Shown one piece after another: positions 6,739 to 14,929 of a stretch of DNA of 18,438 nucleotides. Made by a program: the position numbers and the translations under genes. The notes beneath the pieces were generated by a model. The model worked only from the letters and a program-made list of their open reading frames with translations, ran no database searches and had not been told where the DNA came from. Source of the stretch: JAHHUH01 sp045123075 (GTDB lineage Bacteria; Bacillota; Negativicutes; Acidaminococcales; Acidaminococcaceae); the NCBI GenBank assembly GCA_045123075.1, contig JBGVIJ010000035.1, forward strand, positions 1 to 18,438, read 5' to 3'. The stretch's first letter is position 1. Every line of letters starts with the position of its first letter.

Positions 6739-8903
6739 TGGAAAAACTGTTATTTGAAATTGGTACTGAAGAAATCCCGGCGAAGTTTATGCCCGGTATC
6801 CTGGTTCAACTGAAAGAACTGGCTGAAAAGAAAATGGACGAACTGCGCATTCCTTATGAAGCAGTTAGAGTATATGGCACTCCGCGCCGTATGACCTTCA
6901 TCGCTGACGGCGTTGCTGAACATCAAGCAGATAGCACCGTTGAAGCTAAAGGTCCTTCCGTACAAATCGCATTCAAAGACGGCGAAGCTACCAAAGCTGC
7001 TCAAGGCTTTGCTCGTGGCCAAGGCGTTGCTGTTGAAGATTTGGAAGTTCGTGATGGCTATGTTTTCGCTGTAAAACATTTGGCTGGTCAAGAAGTTGAA
7101 GCTTTGCTTCCCGGTCTTCTCCAAGACATCCTCACTTCCTTGAATTTCCCCAAAACCATGCGTTGGGCTGAATATGACTTCCGTTTTGTTCGTCCTATCC
7201 GCTGGATGGTTGCTCTCTTTGGCGACGATGTAATCCCCGTAGAAATCACTGGCGTTAAATCCGGCAAACTTTCTCGTGGTCACCGCTTCTTGCGTCCTGC
7301 TCTCGTAGAAGAAGCAAAAGCTATCGAAAGCCTTGACGATGCAAAAGAATTGTTGGAAAAAGCTGTTAGCGCTGTAAAAAATACTGTTACTTCTGCTATC
7401 AACAAAACTGCTGGCGTTGTAGAAATTCCCTGCGCTGAAGCTTATGAACAAATTTTGATGGACAACTTCGTAATGGTTGACCAAGATGCTCGTCGTGAAC
7501 TTATCCGTCAACAAGTAATCGACCTTGCTGTTGAAGAAGGCGGTCACGCTGAAATCGACGAAGATTTGCTTGAAGAAGTTAACTATCTCGTTGAATGGCC
7601 TACAGCTCTCTGCGGTAAATTCGAAGACAAATTCTTGGCTCTGCCCAAAGAATGCATCATCACCCCGATGCGTGAACATCAACGTTACTTCCCTGTATTG
7701 AAAGAAGACGGCAGCCTGCTCAACAAATTCATCACCGTTCGTAACGGCGGTAAAGAACATTTGGAAGTTGTTGCTCACGGTAACGAACGCGTACTCCGTG
7801 CTCGTTTGGCTGACGCAGAATTCTTCTTCAACGAAGACCGTAAACAACCTTTGGAAGCTCGTTTGGCTAAACTTACCACCGTTTCCTTCCAAGAAGGTTT
7901 GGGCAATATGAACGATAAGAGCCAACGCCTTGTGAAAGCAGCTGACATGATTGCTTTCGGCTTGAACTCTAAAGTTGATAAAGAAAAATTGGCTCGCACT
8001 GCACTGCTTTGCAAAACTGACCTTGTTACCGGTATGGTTGTTGAATTTACCGAACTTCAAGGCGTTATGGGCCGTGAATATGCACTCCTCGACGGCGAAG
8101 CTCCGGAAGTTGCAAAAGGTATTTTCGAACACTACATGCCTCGTTTCGCAGGTGACGAACTGCCTTCCACCGACATTGGCCGTATCGTAGGTATTGCTGA
8201 TAAACTGGACAACATCGTTGCAACCTTTAGCCGTGGCCTTGCTCCTACCGGTTCTCAAGACCCGTACGCATTGCGCCGTCAAGCTCTTGGTATCATCAAC
8301 ATTTTGATTGATGGCAACTACCATGTTTCCATGGTTAAATTGATTGCAGGCGTTGCATATCTCCTCAACATTCCTGCAGAAAAAACCAAAGAAGTTATCA
8401 TGCCTGTAATGGACTTCTTCAAACAACGTTTGAAAAATATGCTTCTTGATCAAGGCATCCGTTATGATGTAGTTGACGCAGTTCTTGCTGACGACCGCAA
8501 CGATGACATTGCTGACCTTGCTGCTCGTGCACAAGCTCTCAATGCTTTCGTAGTAACTGAAGAAGCTCCGGCTCTCATCCAAGCTGCTACCCGCGTTGCT
8601 AACCTTTGCAAAAAAATTGAACAAGAAACCGCAATCAACACCAACATCTTCCAAAATCAGGCTGAAGGTGAACTCCACAAAGCAGTTACCGCAGTTAACA
8701 ACGAAGTTCTGTTGGCTACCGTTCAATTCAACTATGCAGAAGTTCTCCAAATTGCTTGCAAATTGGTAGCTCCCATTAACAAGTTCTTTGAAGACGTTAT
8801 GGTTATGGATAACGACGAACAAATCAAAAACAACCGCTTGGCGTTGCTCTCTGCTGTAAAAGATGTGACTCATGCTGTTGGTGATTTGAACCTCATCGTA
8901 TAA
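6738..8903 (+). CDS. glyS: Glycine--tRNA ligase beta subunit
   Basis: The 721-residue beta subunit, which recognises tRNA-Gly and completes the alpha2beta2 enzyme. It starts with the typical L-L-F-E-I-G-T-E-E-I-P (4-14). The central part holds M-R-E-H-Q-R-Y-F (311-318), the degenerate HD-like region about 420-500 and the conserved D-P-Y-A-L-R-R-Q (508-515). The last ~120 residues are the anticodon-binding-like domain. It is some 30 residues longer than the roughly 690 I recall for the family; the excess seems to be an Ala/Lys/Glu-rich insertion at about 190-226, after G-H-R-F-L. AAGGAGG at 6721-6727 serves the ATG at 6738. A strong terminator follows. Confidence 0.98.
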   Translation: MEKLLFEIGTEEIPAKFMPGILVQLKELAEKKMDELRIPYEAVRVYGTPRRMTFIADGVAEHQADSTVEAKGPSVQIAFKDGEATKAAQGFARGQGVAVEDLEVRDGYVFAVKHLAGQEVEALLPGLLQDILTSLNFPKTMRWAEYDFRFVRPIRWMVALFGDDVIPVEITGVKSGKLSRGHRFLRPALVEEAKAIESLDDAKELLEKAVSAVKNTVTSAINKTAGVVEIPCAEAYEQILMDNFVMVDQDARRELIRQQVIDLAVEEGGHAEIDEDLLEEVNYLVEWPTALCGKFEDKFLALPKECIITPMREHQRYFPVLKEDGSLLNKFITVRNGGKEHLEVVAHGNERVLRARLADAEFFFNEDRKQPLEARLAKLTTVSFQEGLGNMNDKSQRLVKAADMIAFGLNSKVDKEKLARTALLCKTDLVTGMVVEFTELQGVMGREYALLDGEAPEVAKGIFEHYMPRFAGDELPSTDIGRIVGIADKLDNIVATFSRGLAPTGSQDPYALRRQALGIINILIDGNYHVSMVKLIAGVAYLLNIPAEKTKEVIMPVMDFFKQRLKNMLLDQGIRYDVVDAVLADDRNDDIADLAARAQALNAFVVTEEAPALIQAATRVANLCKKIEQETAINTNIFQNQAEGELHKAVTAVNNEVLLATVQFNYAEVLQIACKLVAPINKFFEDVMVMDNDEQIKNNRLALLSAVKDVTHAVGDLNLIV

Positions 8904-8927
8904 GAAACTCGTTTAAAAAGTAATACT

Positions 8928-8962
8928 AACTCCGCTCCTCTAAAAAAGAGGAGCGGAGTTTT
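8928..8962 (+). terminator. Intrinsic terminator after glyS
   Basis: A perfect 14-bp GC-rich stem pairs 8928-8941 with 8947-8960 around an all-A loop and ends in T's at 8959-8962, then TATTTTA. The T-tract is short but the stem is very stable. It ends the glyQS transcript and separates it from priA. Confidence 0.92.
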
Positions 8963-9032
8963 ATATTTTAAAAAGGATTTACCTCATAAGTCGAGAATAT
9001 AAATATAGTAAAGCTATTTTATAGGAGGACCC

Positions 9033-11300
9033 ATGTTCTGCGTTGATGTTGCAATTAATTTGCCTGTAAAGAGTTTGTTCAAACAGTTTACCTACGCCGT
9101 ACCTGACGAGCTGAATTTTTTAGACAGCGGTTGGCGTGTGGTAGTTCCTTTTGGCGCGCAAAAAGTAGAAGGCTTTGTAGTGCGTCGTAGGGAATTAAGT
9201 GAACTTACCCAAGAGGCACAAGAAAAACTGAAAAATGTTGAAGCAGCTTTAGGCGACAGAGCTTGGTTTGATGAAGAAATGTTACATACAGCCAAGTGGT
9301 TGGCTGATTATTATATGTGTTCTTTAGCGGAAGCAATGCGTCTTTTTGTTCCCGGTAAGACCAGTATTAAACGTCAAGTTGTGAAGGATGAAAATGGTAA
9401 GTTGCTTTATTATGCCTACGAGGAGCGTTTGAAGGAAAAGACTGTGCTTGCCTACAAAATTACGGAAGCAGGCCGCGCCGCCCTCGCTCTTGGCGATAGT
9501 AGGGCGAAGGCTCAAATGGCGGCGCTTGCCGTGCTTGCCGAAGGTGAGTGGCTAACCGTCAACGACCTTTTAGAGTACAAGGTTAGTGCTGCAACTGCTC
9601 GTACTTTAGTGCAAAAAGGCTGGGCAGAAGCCGGACAAAAGCGTATTTTACGCAATAGTTATGTTAATCCTCAAAAGCGTGGTGAGCTTTTCACTTTAAC
9701 TGATGAACAAGCCATTGCTCTTGAAAAAATAAATGCTTCCGTTTCTGAAGGTGACGGTAAAACTTTCTTACTGCAAGGTATTACAGGCAGTGGCAAGACG
9801 GAAGTTTATATTCGTGCTGCGGCGCAGGCGGTGGAGCAGGGTAAGCAAGTTTTAATGCTTGTTCCGGAAATTGCTTTGACTGCCCAACTTGTAAAACGCT
9901 TTAAAGCTTGGTTTGGTGATGAGGTTGCTGTGGTCCACAGCAAGCTTTCCCAAAATGAACGCGGTGACGTGTGGTACAAGATGCATACTCATCAAGCGAA
10001 CATTTTGATTGGGGTACGCAGTGCGGTGTTTGCTCCTTTTGAAAATTTAGGTTTGATTATTATAGACGAAGAGCACGAAACAAGTTACAAGCAGGACGAA
10101 CGTCCTAATTACCACGCTCGTAACGTAGCGCTGGAACGTGCTCGTTTAACAGGTGCTCCCTTGATTTTAGGTAGTGCTACTCCTGACCTTGAAAGTTACT
10201 ACAAGGCAACAACTGGTGAGTACGTTCATTTGCGTTTAACAAAACGTGCTACCGGTAGTGAGCTTCCTGCTGTGGAAATCGTAGATATGCGTAAAGAACT
10301 TGCGGAACGTAATTTTAGCGTGCTTTCTCGTAAGCTTAAGCAAGCTCTCGTTACTACTGCTTCCGAAGGTGAGCAGGCAATCGTACTTTTAAACAGACGT
10401 GGTTATTCCACTTTCGTTATGTGTCGTGACTGCGGTGCATCCATAACTTGTCCCCATTGTGCGGTGGCCCTTGTTTATCATAGTGCAGGGGAGGCAATGC
10501 GTTGTCATTACTGCGGTAACACTGCGGAGATTCCTACGGAATGTCCTACTTGCCATAGCAGACGCATTAAATTCTTTGGCACCGGTACTCAAAAGGCAGA
10601 AGCTGAACTTATGGAACTGCCAGAAGTAAAAGTACTGCGTATGGATCAAGACAGCACCGCTCAAAAATTTGCTCATGCAGATATTTTAAGCAGCTTTGCC
10701 CGTGGCGAGCGTAATGTTTTGATTGGTACTCAGATGGTTGCTAAAGGACACGATATTCCCAATGTAACCTTGGTTGGCGTACTCAGTGCAGATAGTGCTC
10801 TTAATTTGCCGGACTACCGTGCGTCAGAGCGTACTTTCTCTCTTTTGACTCAGGCTGCAGGACGGGCGGGGCGTGGTGATAAACCTGGTAAGGTTATCTT
10901 CCAAGCCTACGATGTAGAAAACAAAGTTCTTGAACAAGCTGCTCGTCAAGATTACGACAGCTTTGCCACTGACGAACTCAAGGCAAGGGAAATGTTCTTC
11001 TATCCGCCTTTTGCCCAAATGCTGAAGATGACCATTTGGGATAAGGATGAAGCTGCAGCTCTTGGCATGGCGAAAAGGGTAACAACTTTCTTGCAAGGGC
11101 AACAACTGGAAGGGAAGCTTTGTGATTTAATGGTGCTCGGTCCATTCCCTGGACTTGTTGCTAAAGTCAGAGATATGTATCGCTTTAATATTCTTGTTAA
11201 GGCAAAGGATATGAAGGCGGTTAAGGAAGCACTGCTTGCCAGTGAGTTTAAGGAACAACGCAACTTGTTCTTTGACGTTGATCCTGTGAATGTTATTTAA
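9033..11300 (+). CDS. priA: Primosomal protein N' (replication restart helicase PriA)
   Basis: A 755-residue 3'-5' superfamily 2 DNA helicase that recognises stalled forks and reloads the replicative helicase. The N-terminal 3'-end-binding and winged-helix parts cover about 1-220. The helicase core has Walker A G-I-T-G-S-G-K-T (249-256), DEEH box (345-348), G-S-A-T-P (380-384) and the late motif Q-A-A-G-R-A-G-R-G (607-615). The zinc-binding insert has all eight cysteines: 464, 467, 473, 476, 491, 494, 504 and 507. Length is normal for a Gram-positive PriA. AGGAGG at 9023-9028 supports ATG 9033. The 8963-9032 gap has TATAAA (8998-9003) and TATAGT (9004-9009) but no clear -35, so a weak promoter is possible. 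No terminator follows; def has its own promoter. Confidence 0.98.
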   Translation: MFCVDVAINLPVKSLFKQFTYAVPDELNFLDSGWRVVVPFGAQKVEGFVVRRRELSELTQEAQEKLKNVEAALGDRAWFDEEMLHTAKWLADYYMCSLAEAMRLFVPGKTSIKRQVVKDENGKLLYYAYEERLKEKTVLAYKITEAGRAALALGDSRAKAQMAALAVLAEGEWLTVNDLLEYKVSAATARTLVQKGWAEAGQKRILRNSYVNPQKRGELFTLTDEQAIALEKINASVSEGDGKTFLLQGITGSGKTEVYIRAAAQAVEQGKQVLMLVPEIALTAQLVKRFKAWFGDEVAVVHSKLSQNERGDVWYKMHTHQANILIGVRSAVFAPFENLGLIIIDEEHETSYKQDERPNYHARNVALERARLTGAPLILGSATPDLESYYKATTGEYVHLRLTKRATGSELPAVEIVDMRKELAERNFSVLSRKLKQALVTTASEGEQAIVLLNRRGYSTFVMCRDCGASITCPHCAVALVYHSAGEAMRCHYCGNTAEIPTECPTCHSRRIKFFGTGTQKAEAELMELPEVKVLRMDQDSTAQKFAHADILSSFARGERNVLIGTQMVAKGHDIPNVTLVGVLSADSALNLPDYRASERTFSLLTQAAGRAGRGDKPGKVIFQAYDVENKVLEQAARQDYDSFATDELKAREMFFYPPFAQMLKMTIWDKDEAAALGMAKRVTTFLQGQQLEGKLCDLMVLGPFPGLVAKVRDMYRFNILVKAKDMKAVKEALLASEFKEQRNLFFDVDPVNVI

Positions 11301-11306
11301 CGTTTT

Positions 11307-11335
11307 TTGAAATAAAGTGGTTTCTATGGTACAAT
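11307..11335 (+). promoter_or_regulatory. Extended -10 sigma-A promoter upstream of def
   Basis: TTGAAA at 11307-11312, a 17-base spacer and TACAAT at 11330-11335, with an extended -10 TG at 11327-11328. It starts seven bases after priA and should drive def and the downstream genes separately from priA. Confidence 0.85.
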
Positions 11336-11375
11336 ATAAGGTACTAAATTTAACATAAATAATAGGAGGCACATT

Positions 11376-11846
11376 GTGGCTAAATTAAAAATTCTTACTG
11401 CAGGTGACCCTGTTCTCCGCCAAACTGCAGCGGAAGTAACCAAAATAGATAAGAAGTTAATCAAATTATTGAAAGATATGGCAGAAACCATGTACGCTGC
11501 TGACGGCGTAGGTCTTGCTGCTCCCCAAATTGGCGTTTCCAAACGCATTGTTGTTATTGACGTAGGCGACGGTATCATTGAAATGATTAACCCTGTCATC
11601 GTTAACAAAGAAGGTAGCGTAGTTGGCGGCGAAGGTTGCCTTTCCGTACCTGAATACGAAGGCGAAGTAGAACGTGCTGAAAAAGTAGAGTGCGAATTTA
11701 CTGACCGCAGCGGTAAACGCTATTTGATTGAAACTGATGGTTTGTTGGCAATTGCAATCCAACATGAGCTTGACCATTTGGACGGTGTACTGTTCATCGA
11801 TAAAGCTCAATCCATTATGCCTAAGAAGAAAGAAAAATTTGATTAA
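11376..11846 (+). CDS. def: Peptide deformylase
   Basis: A 156-residue metalloenzyme that removes the formyl group from the N-terminal Met of nascent proteins. All three family motifs are intact: G-V-G-L-A-A-P-Q (44-51), E-G-C-L-S (86-90, metal ligand Cys88) and H-E-L-D-H (130-134, ligands His130 and His134, catalytic Glu131). The short C-terminal tail is lysine-rich. The start is GTG at 11376 with AGGAGG at 11364-11369 and a six-base spacer. It lies 12 bases before fmt, the enzyme that adds the formyl group, a near-universal pairing. Confidence 0.98.
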   Translation: MAKLKILTAGDPVLRQTAAEVTKIDKKLIKLLKDMAETMYAADGVGLAAPQIGVSKRIVVIDVGDGIIEMINPVIVNKEGSVVGGEGCLSVPEYEGEVERAEKVECEFTDRSGKRYLIETDGLLAIAIQHELDHLDGVLFIDKAQSIMPKKKEKFD

Positions 11847-11858
11847 TAGGTGAAGAAT

Positions 11859-12800
11859 ATGCGTATAGTTTTTATGGGAACTCCTGATTTTGCCGTAGGC
11901 AGCTTGCAAGCTTTGGCAGAAGCAGGTAAATATGAAATTGTTAGTGTTATCACTCAACCGGATAGACCTAAAGGTCGCGGTCGTCAAATGTTGATGACTC
12001 CCGTTAAGGAGTACGCTTTGAGCCAAGGCTTTGAAGTTCATCAACCTCAACGGGTTAAAACTCCGGAGTTTGTTGCACAATTACGTGAAATGAATCCTGA
12101 TTTGATTGTAGTTGCTGCTTTTGGTCAACTGCTTTCTCAAGAAATTCTTTCTATGCCTAAATATGGTTGCATCAACGTGCACGCTTCCTTGCTTCCCAAG
12201 TACAGAGGTGCTGCGCCCATTCACTATGCAATCATGCAAGGTGAAAAAGAAAGTGGCGTAACCATTATGCAAATGGATATCGGTATGGATACCGGTGACA
12301 TGATTAAAAAAGTTGTTGTACCCATTGACGAAAATATGACCATGGGCGAACTCCACGATGAACTAAAAGTTAAAGGCGCAGAGCTTTTGCTTGAAGTTAT
12401 CGACGATATTGATGCAGGTAAAGCACAACCTGAAAAACAAAACGAAGCAGAAGCAACCTACGCTTCTCTTTTGAAACGTGATATGGAAAGAATCGACTGG
12501 AGCAAAGCTGCTGCGGATATTCACAATTTGATTCGTGGCTTTAACCCTGCTCCCGGTGCTTTCACTAAATTGCCCGATGGCAAAAATCTTAAAATTTGGG
12601 GTAGCCGTTTAACTGACAAAACTGCTACTGCTGAACCCGGCACTGTAGTTGAAGCAACTAAGCATAGCTTCTTTGTTGCTTGTGGCGACGGTGTTCTGGA
12701 AATTATCGAAGTACAACCCGAATCTAAAAAACGTATGGCTGCGCAAGTTTTCATTAACGGCCGTGGCGTACAAGTTGGAGACGTTTTAGGCAAGGAGTAA
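11859..12800 (+). CDS. fmt: Methionyl-tRNA formyltransferase
   Basis: Transfers formyl from 10-formyl-tetrahydrofolate to Met-tRNA-fMet for initiation. Starting at ATG 11859 (M-R-I-V-F-M-G-T-P-D-F) the product is 313 residues, and the catalytic residues fall at the same numbers as in the E. coli enzyme: Asn106, His108 and Asp144. The folate-binding S-L-L-P-K-Y-R-G (110-117) is present and the C-terminal OB-like tRNA-binding domain covers about 205-313. A GTG at 11850 in the same frame would add three residues, but the AGGTGAAG sequence (11848-11855) is then used up as the binding site, so ATG 11859 is preferred. It follows def closely and is followed by the DUF116 gene ten bases later. Confidence 0.97.
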   Translation: MRIVFMGTPDFAVGSLQALAEAGKYEIVSVITQPDRPKGRGRQMLMTPVKEYALSQGFEVHQPQRVKTPEFVAQLREMNPDLIVVAAFGQLLSQEILSMPKYGCINVHASLLPKYRGAAPIHYAIMQGEKESGVTIMQMDIGMDTGDMIKKVVVPIDENMTMGELHDELKVKGAELLLEVIDDIDAGKAQPEKQNEAEATYASLLKRDMERIDWSKAAADIHNLIRGFNPAPGAFTKLPDGKNLKIWGSRLTDKTATAEPGTVVEATKHSFFVACGDGVLEIIEVQPESKKRMAAQVFINGRGVQVGDVLGKE

Positions 12801-12810
12801 GCCTTACATA

Positions 12811-13596
12811 ATGGAAGAGACTATCTTTAAACCTAAAAAGAGAATATTTATGGCACTCACTTCCATAAGTGCTTTAGTTGGCGCTTTAATGATTTACGTG
12901 GTCTGGAAAGTAACTGTTCCCGGACTTGAGCAAATTCATTATCTGTTGCCTAAACTGGTGGGCGTTGTAGGTGGCTTCATTGCCTTTGCCTTGATGACTG
13001 GCGTTATTGGCATGGTATTGGCACTTTTGGGTATTTCCATTTTTAAGGTGCTGTATTTTTGGGCATGGAAGGCTGTCAATCTGCTGTTCCCCTTTGCTGT
13101 AGTGTTGGGTAGGGTGTTTAATATTCCTCGTGTGAAGATTGAACAGTCCTTTATCGAAGTTAGCAACCATTTAGTAATGCAACATAAGATTAAGGTGCCT
13201 GCTGAACGCATTTTGATTCTTACTCCTCACTGCATTCAAAAGGATACCTGCGTGCACAAGATTACCCGTAACGTAGAAAACTGCAAGCAATGCGGTGGTT
13301 GCAGTGTTGGTGATATGCTTGGTTTGGCACATAAGTACGGTTGTAAGCTGGCGGTAGCTACTGGTGGTACTTTGGCACGCCAAATGGTAATGCAGGCGAG
13401 ACCTAAAGCCATTGTGGCAGTTGCTTGTGAACGTGACTTAACCAGTGGTATTCAAGACGTGTTCCCATTACCTGTTTTGGGTGTTTTAAATGAACGTCCT
13501 TATGGACCTTGTTTTAATACTCGTGTAGATAAAAAGAAACTTGAAGATGCTATTTTAGCATTCTTAGATGATGAGGAAGCCAATGGCAAAAAATGA
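12811..13596 (+). CDS. DUF116 family Cys-rich membrane protein
   Basis: A 261-residue protein of unknown function, recognised as DUF116 from its layout and its place between fmt and rsmB. The N-terminal ~105 residues are membrane: one helix about 12-32, a long hydrophobic stretch about 46-80 and another about 84-104. The soluble part has eight cysteines (141, 147, 158, 161, 164, 178, 206, 234). The cluster C-x5-C-x10-C-x2-C-x2-C at 141-164, with the P-H-C (139-141) and C-G-G-C (161-164) pieces, looks like a metal or Fe-S site. The G-G-T-L-A (185-189) and V-A-V-A-C-E-R-D (202-209) segments look like a small Rossmann-like fold. ATG 12811 has AAGGAG at 12791-12796, a long 14-base spacing. No enzyme activity can be assigned. 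Confidence 0.85.
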   Translation: MEETIFKPKKRIFMALTSISALVGALMIYVVWKVTVPGLEQIHYLLPKLVGVVGGFIAFALMTGVIGMVLALLGISIFKVLYFWAWKAVNLLFPFAVVLGRVFNIPRVKIEQSFIEVSNHLVMQHKIKVPAERILILTPHCIQKDTCVHKITRNVENCKQCGGCSVGDMLGLAHKYGCKLAVATGGTLARQMVMQARPKAIVAVACERDLTSGIQDVFPLPVLGVLNERPYGPCFNTRVDKKKLEDAILAFLDDEEANGKK

Positions 13597-14929
13597 CAAG
13601 AAACCTGCTACTGCTCGTAGTGGTGCTGTAGAAATTCTGCGGCAAGTTTTGGGCGAAGGCGCATATACAAATATTGCAGTTAATAAATTCCTGCGCAGTC
13701 ATGAACTGAGCGATATGGACCGCCGTTTAATGACGGAACTGGTTTATGGCACAGTAAAAGCTGTGGGAACTATTGATTGGTATTTGCAACAATGTGTTAC
13801 TCGTCCTTTGGACAAGATTGATAAGCTGGTGTTGAGTATATTAAGAATCAGCGTGTATCAGCTTTTATATATGGATAAGATTCCTGCTTCAGCGGCTTGT
13901 AACGAAGCCGTTAATTTGGCGCGCCTTTTTAGCCATGAAGGTACTGCTAAATTCGTCAATGGCGTATTACGTGGTCTGTTGCGTAAAAAAGACAGCTTCG
14001 CTTTCCCTGATGCGGAAAAGGAAACTGCCGATTATATTTCCTTGGCAATGTACCATCCTCGTTGGCTGGTGAAGAAGTGGCTTAAAAACTACGGACGCGA
14101 AGCTACCGAAGCTTTGTGTGCTTTTGGTAACACTCCCGCGCCGGTGTGCCTGCGTGTAAACACTTTGGTTACTACCCGCGACGCACTTATGGAAAAATTA
14201 ACCGCTGCTGGCGGCGAAGTGCGTGCTTCCAAATGGAGTGCAGACGGTATCGTTTGTGATAAGCTGCCTGCATTAAGCACCGTCTTTGCAGATATGCACA
14301 ATGAATTTTACGTGCAGGACGAAAGCAGTATGCTTGTAGGTACAGTGCTTGCTCCGAAAGCAGGGGAGACCGTAGTAGATATGTGCAGTGCTCCCGGTGG
14401 TAAGACTACTCATTTGGCGCAGTTGATGCAAAATGAAGGCACTATCTACGCAGGTGACGTGCACGAACATAAAATTAAACTTATTGAAGAAAATGCTACC
14501 CGTTTGGGTATCAAGATTATAAATGCGCAAATCCAAGATGCTACTGAGTTTGTAGAAGCTTGGGAAGGCAAAGCGGATAAAGTTTTAGTTGACGCACCTT
14601 GCTCCGGTATGGGTGTGCTTCGTCGTCGTGCGGAAGCAAGATGGCGTAAAACTCGTAATGATTTAAAAATCTTCCCGCCTTTGCAACTTAAAATTTTGAC
14701 TAACGCTGCTCGCTATGTAAAAGCAGGTGGAACCATGGTTTATAGTACCTGCACCATCGAGCAGGCAGAAAACCATTACTTAGTACAAGAATTTTTGGCA
14801 GCTCATCCTGATTGGAGCATTGAACCTTTCTCCCATCCTTTGACCGGTGATATGGTAGAGGAACTGCAACTGATGCCCAATGTTGACGGTGTAGATGGCT
14901 TCTATATTTGTAAATTGGTGAAAAAATGA
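13583..14929 (+). CDS. rsmB: 16S rRNA (cytosine(967)-C(5))-methyltransferase RsmB
   Basis: Makes m5C967 in 16S rRNA. From ATG 13583 it is 448 residues. The N-terminal ~140 residues are a NusB-like RNA-binding domain and the C-terminal part is a SAM-dependent Rossmann methyltransferase. SAM motif I is C-S-A-P-G-G-K-T (268-275), motif IV D-A-P-C-S-G (337-342, Cys340) and motif VI S-T-C-T (388-391, Cys390). The two cysteines are the product-release and nucleophile pair of m5C RNA methyltransferases. Starts at 13568 or 13571 are in frame, but AGGA at 13574-13577 sits five bases before ATG 13583, so the shorter form is preferred. It overlaps the DUF116 gene by 14 bases and rlmN by four (ATGA). Confidence 0.97.
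   Translation: MAKNDKKPATARSGAVEILRQVLGEGAYTNIAVNKFLRSHELSDMDRRLMTELVYGTVKAVGTIDWYLQQCVTRPLDKIDKLVLSILRISVYQLLYMDKIPASAACNEAVNLARLFSHEGTAKFVNGVLRGLLRKKDSFAFPDAEKETADYISLAMYHPRWLVKKWLKNYGREATEALCAFGNTPAPVCLRVNTLVTTRDALMEKLTAAGGEVRASKWSADGIVCDKLPALSTVFADMHNEFYVQDESSMLVGTVLAPKAGETVVDMCSAPGGKTTHLAQLMQNEGTIYAGDVHEHKIKLIEENATRLGIKIINAQIQDATEFVEAWEGKADKVLVDAPCSGMGVLRRRAEARWRKTRNDLKIFPPLQLKILTNAARYVKAGGTMVYSTCTIEQAENHYLVQEFLAAHPDWSIEPFSHPLTGDMVEELQLMPNVDGVDGFYICKLVKK

Noticed and set aside
6750..8873. A 707-codon open reading frame on the minus strand, covering almost all of glyS
   Set aside because: It is the mirror of glyS: the gene avoids TTA, CTA and TCA codons because of its codon bias, so no stops arise on the opposite strand in that register. 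The translation is Phe/Asn/Ser-rich with no recognisable domain, and there is no ribosome binding site.
5580..8913. The 10-mer GAAACTCGTT occurs at 5580-5589 and 8904-8913, at or right after the recO and glyS stop codons
   Set aside because: A shared 10-mer is expected many times by chance in a window of this size; there is no extended similarity or hairpin around either copy.
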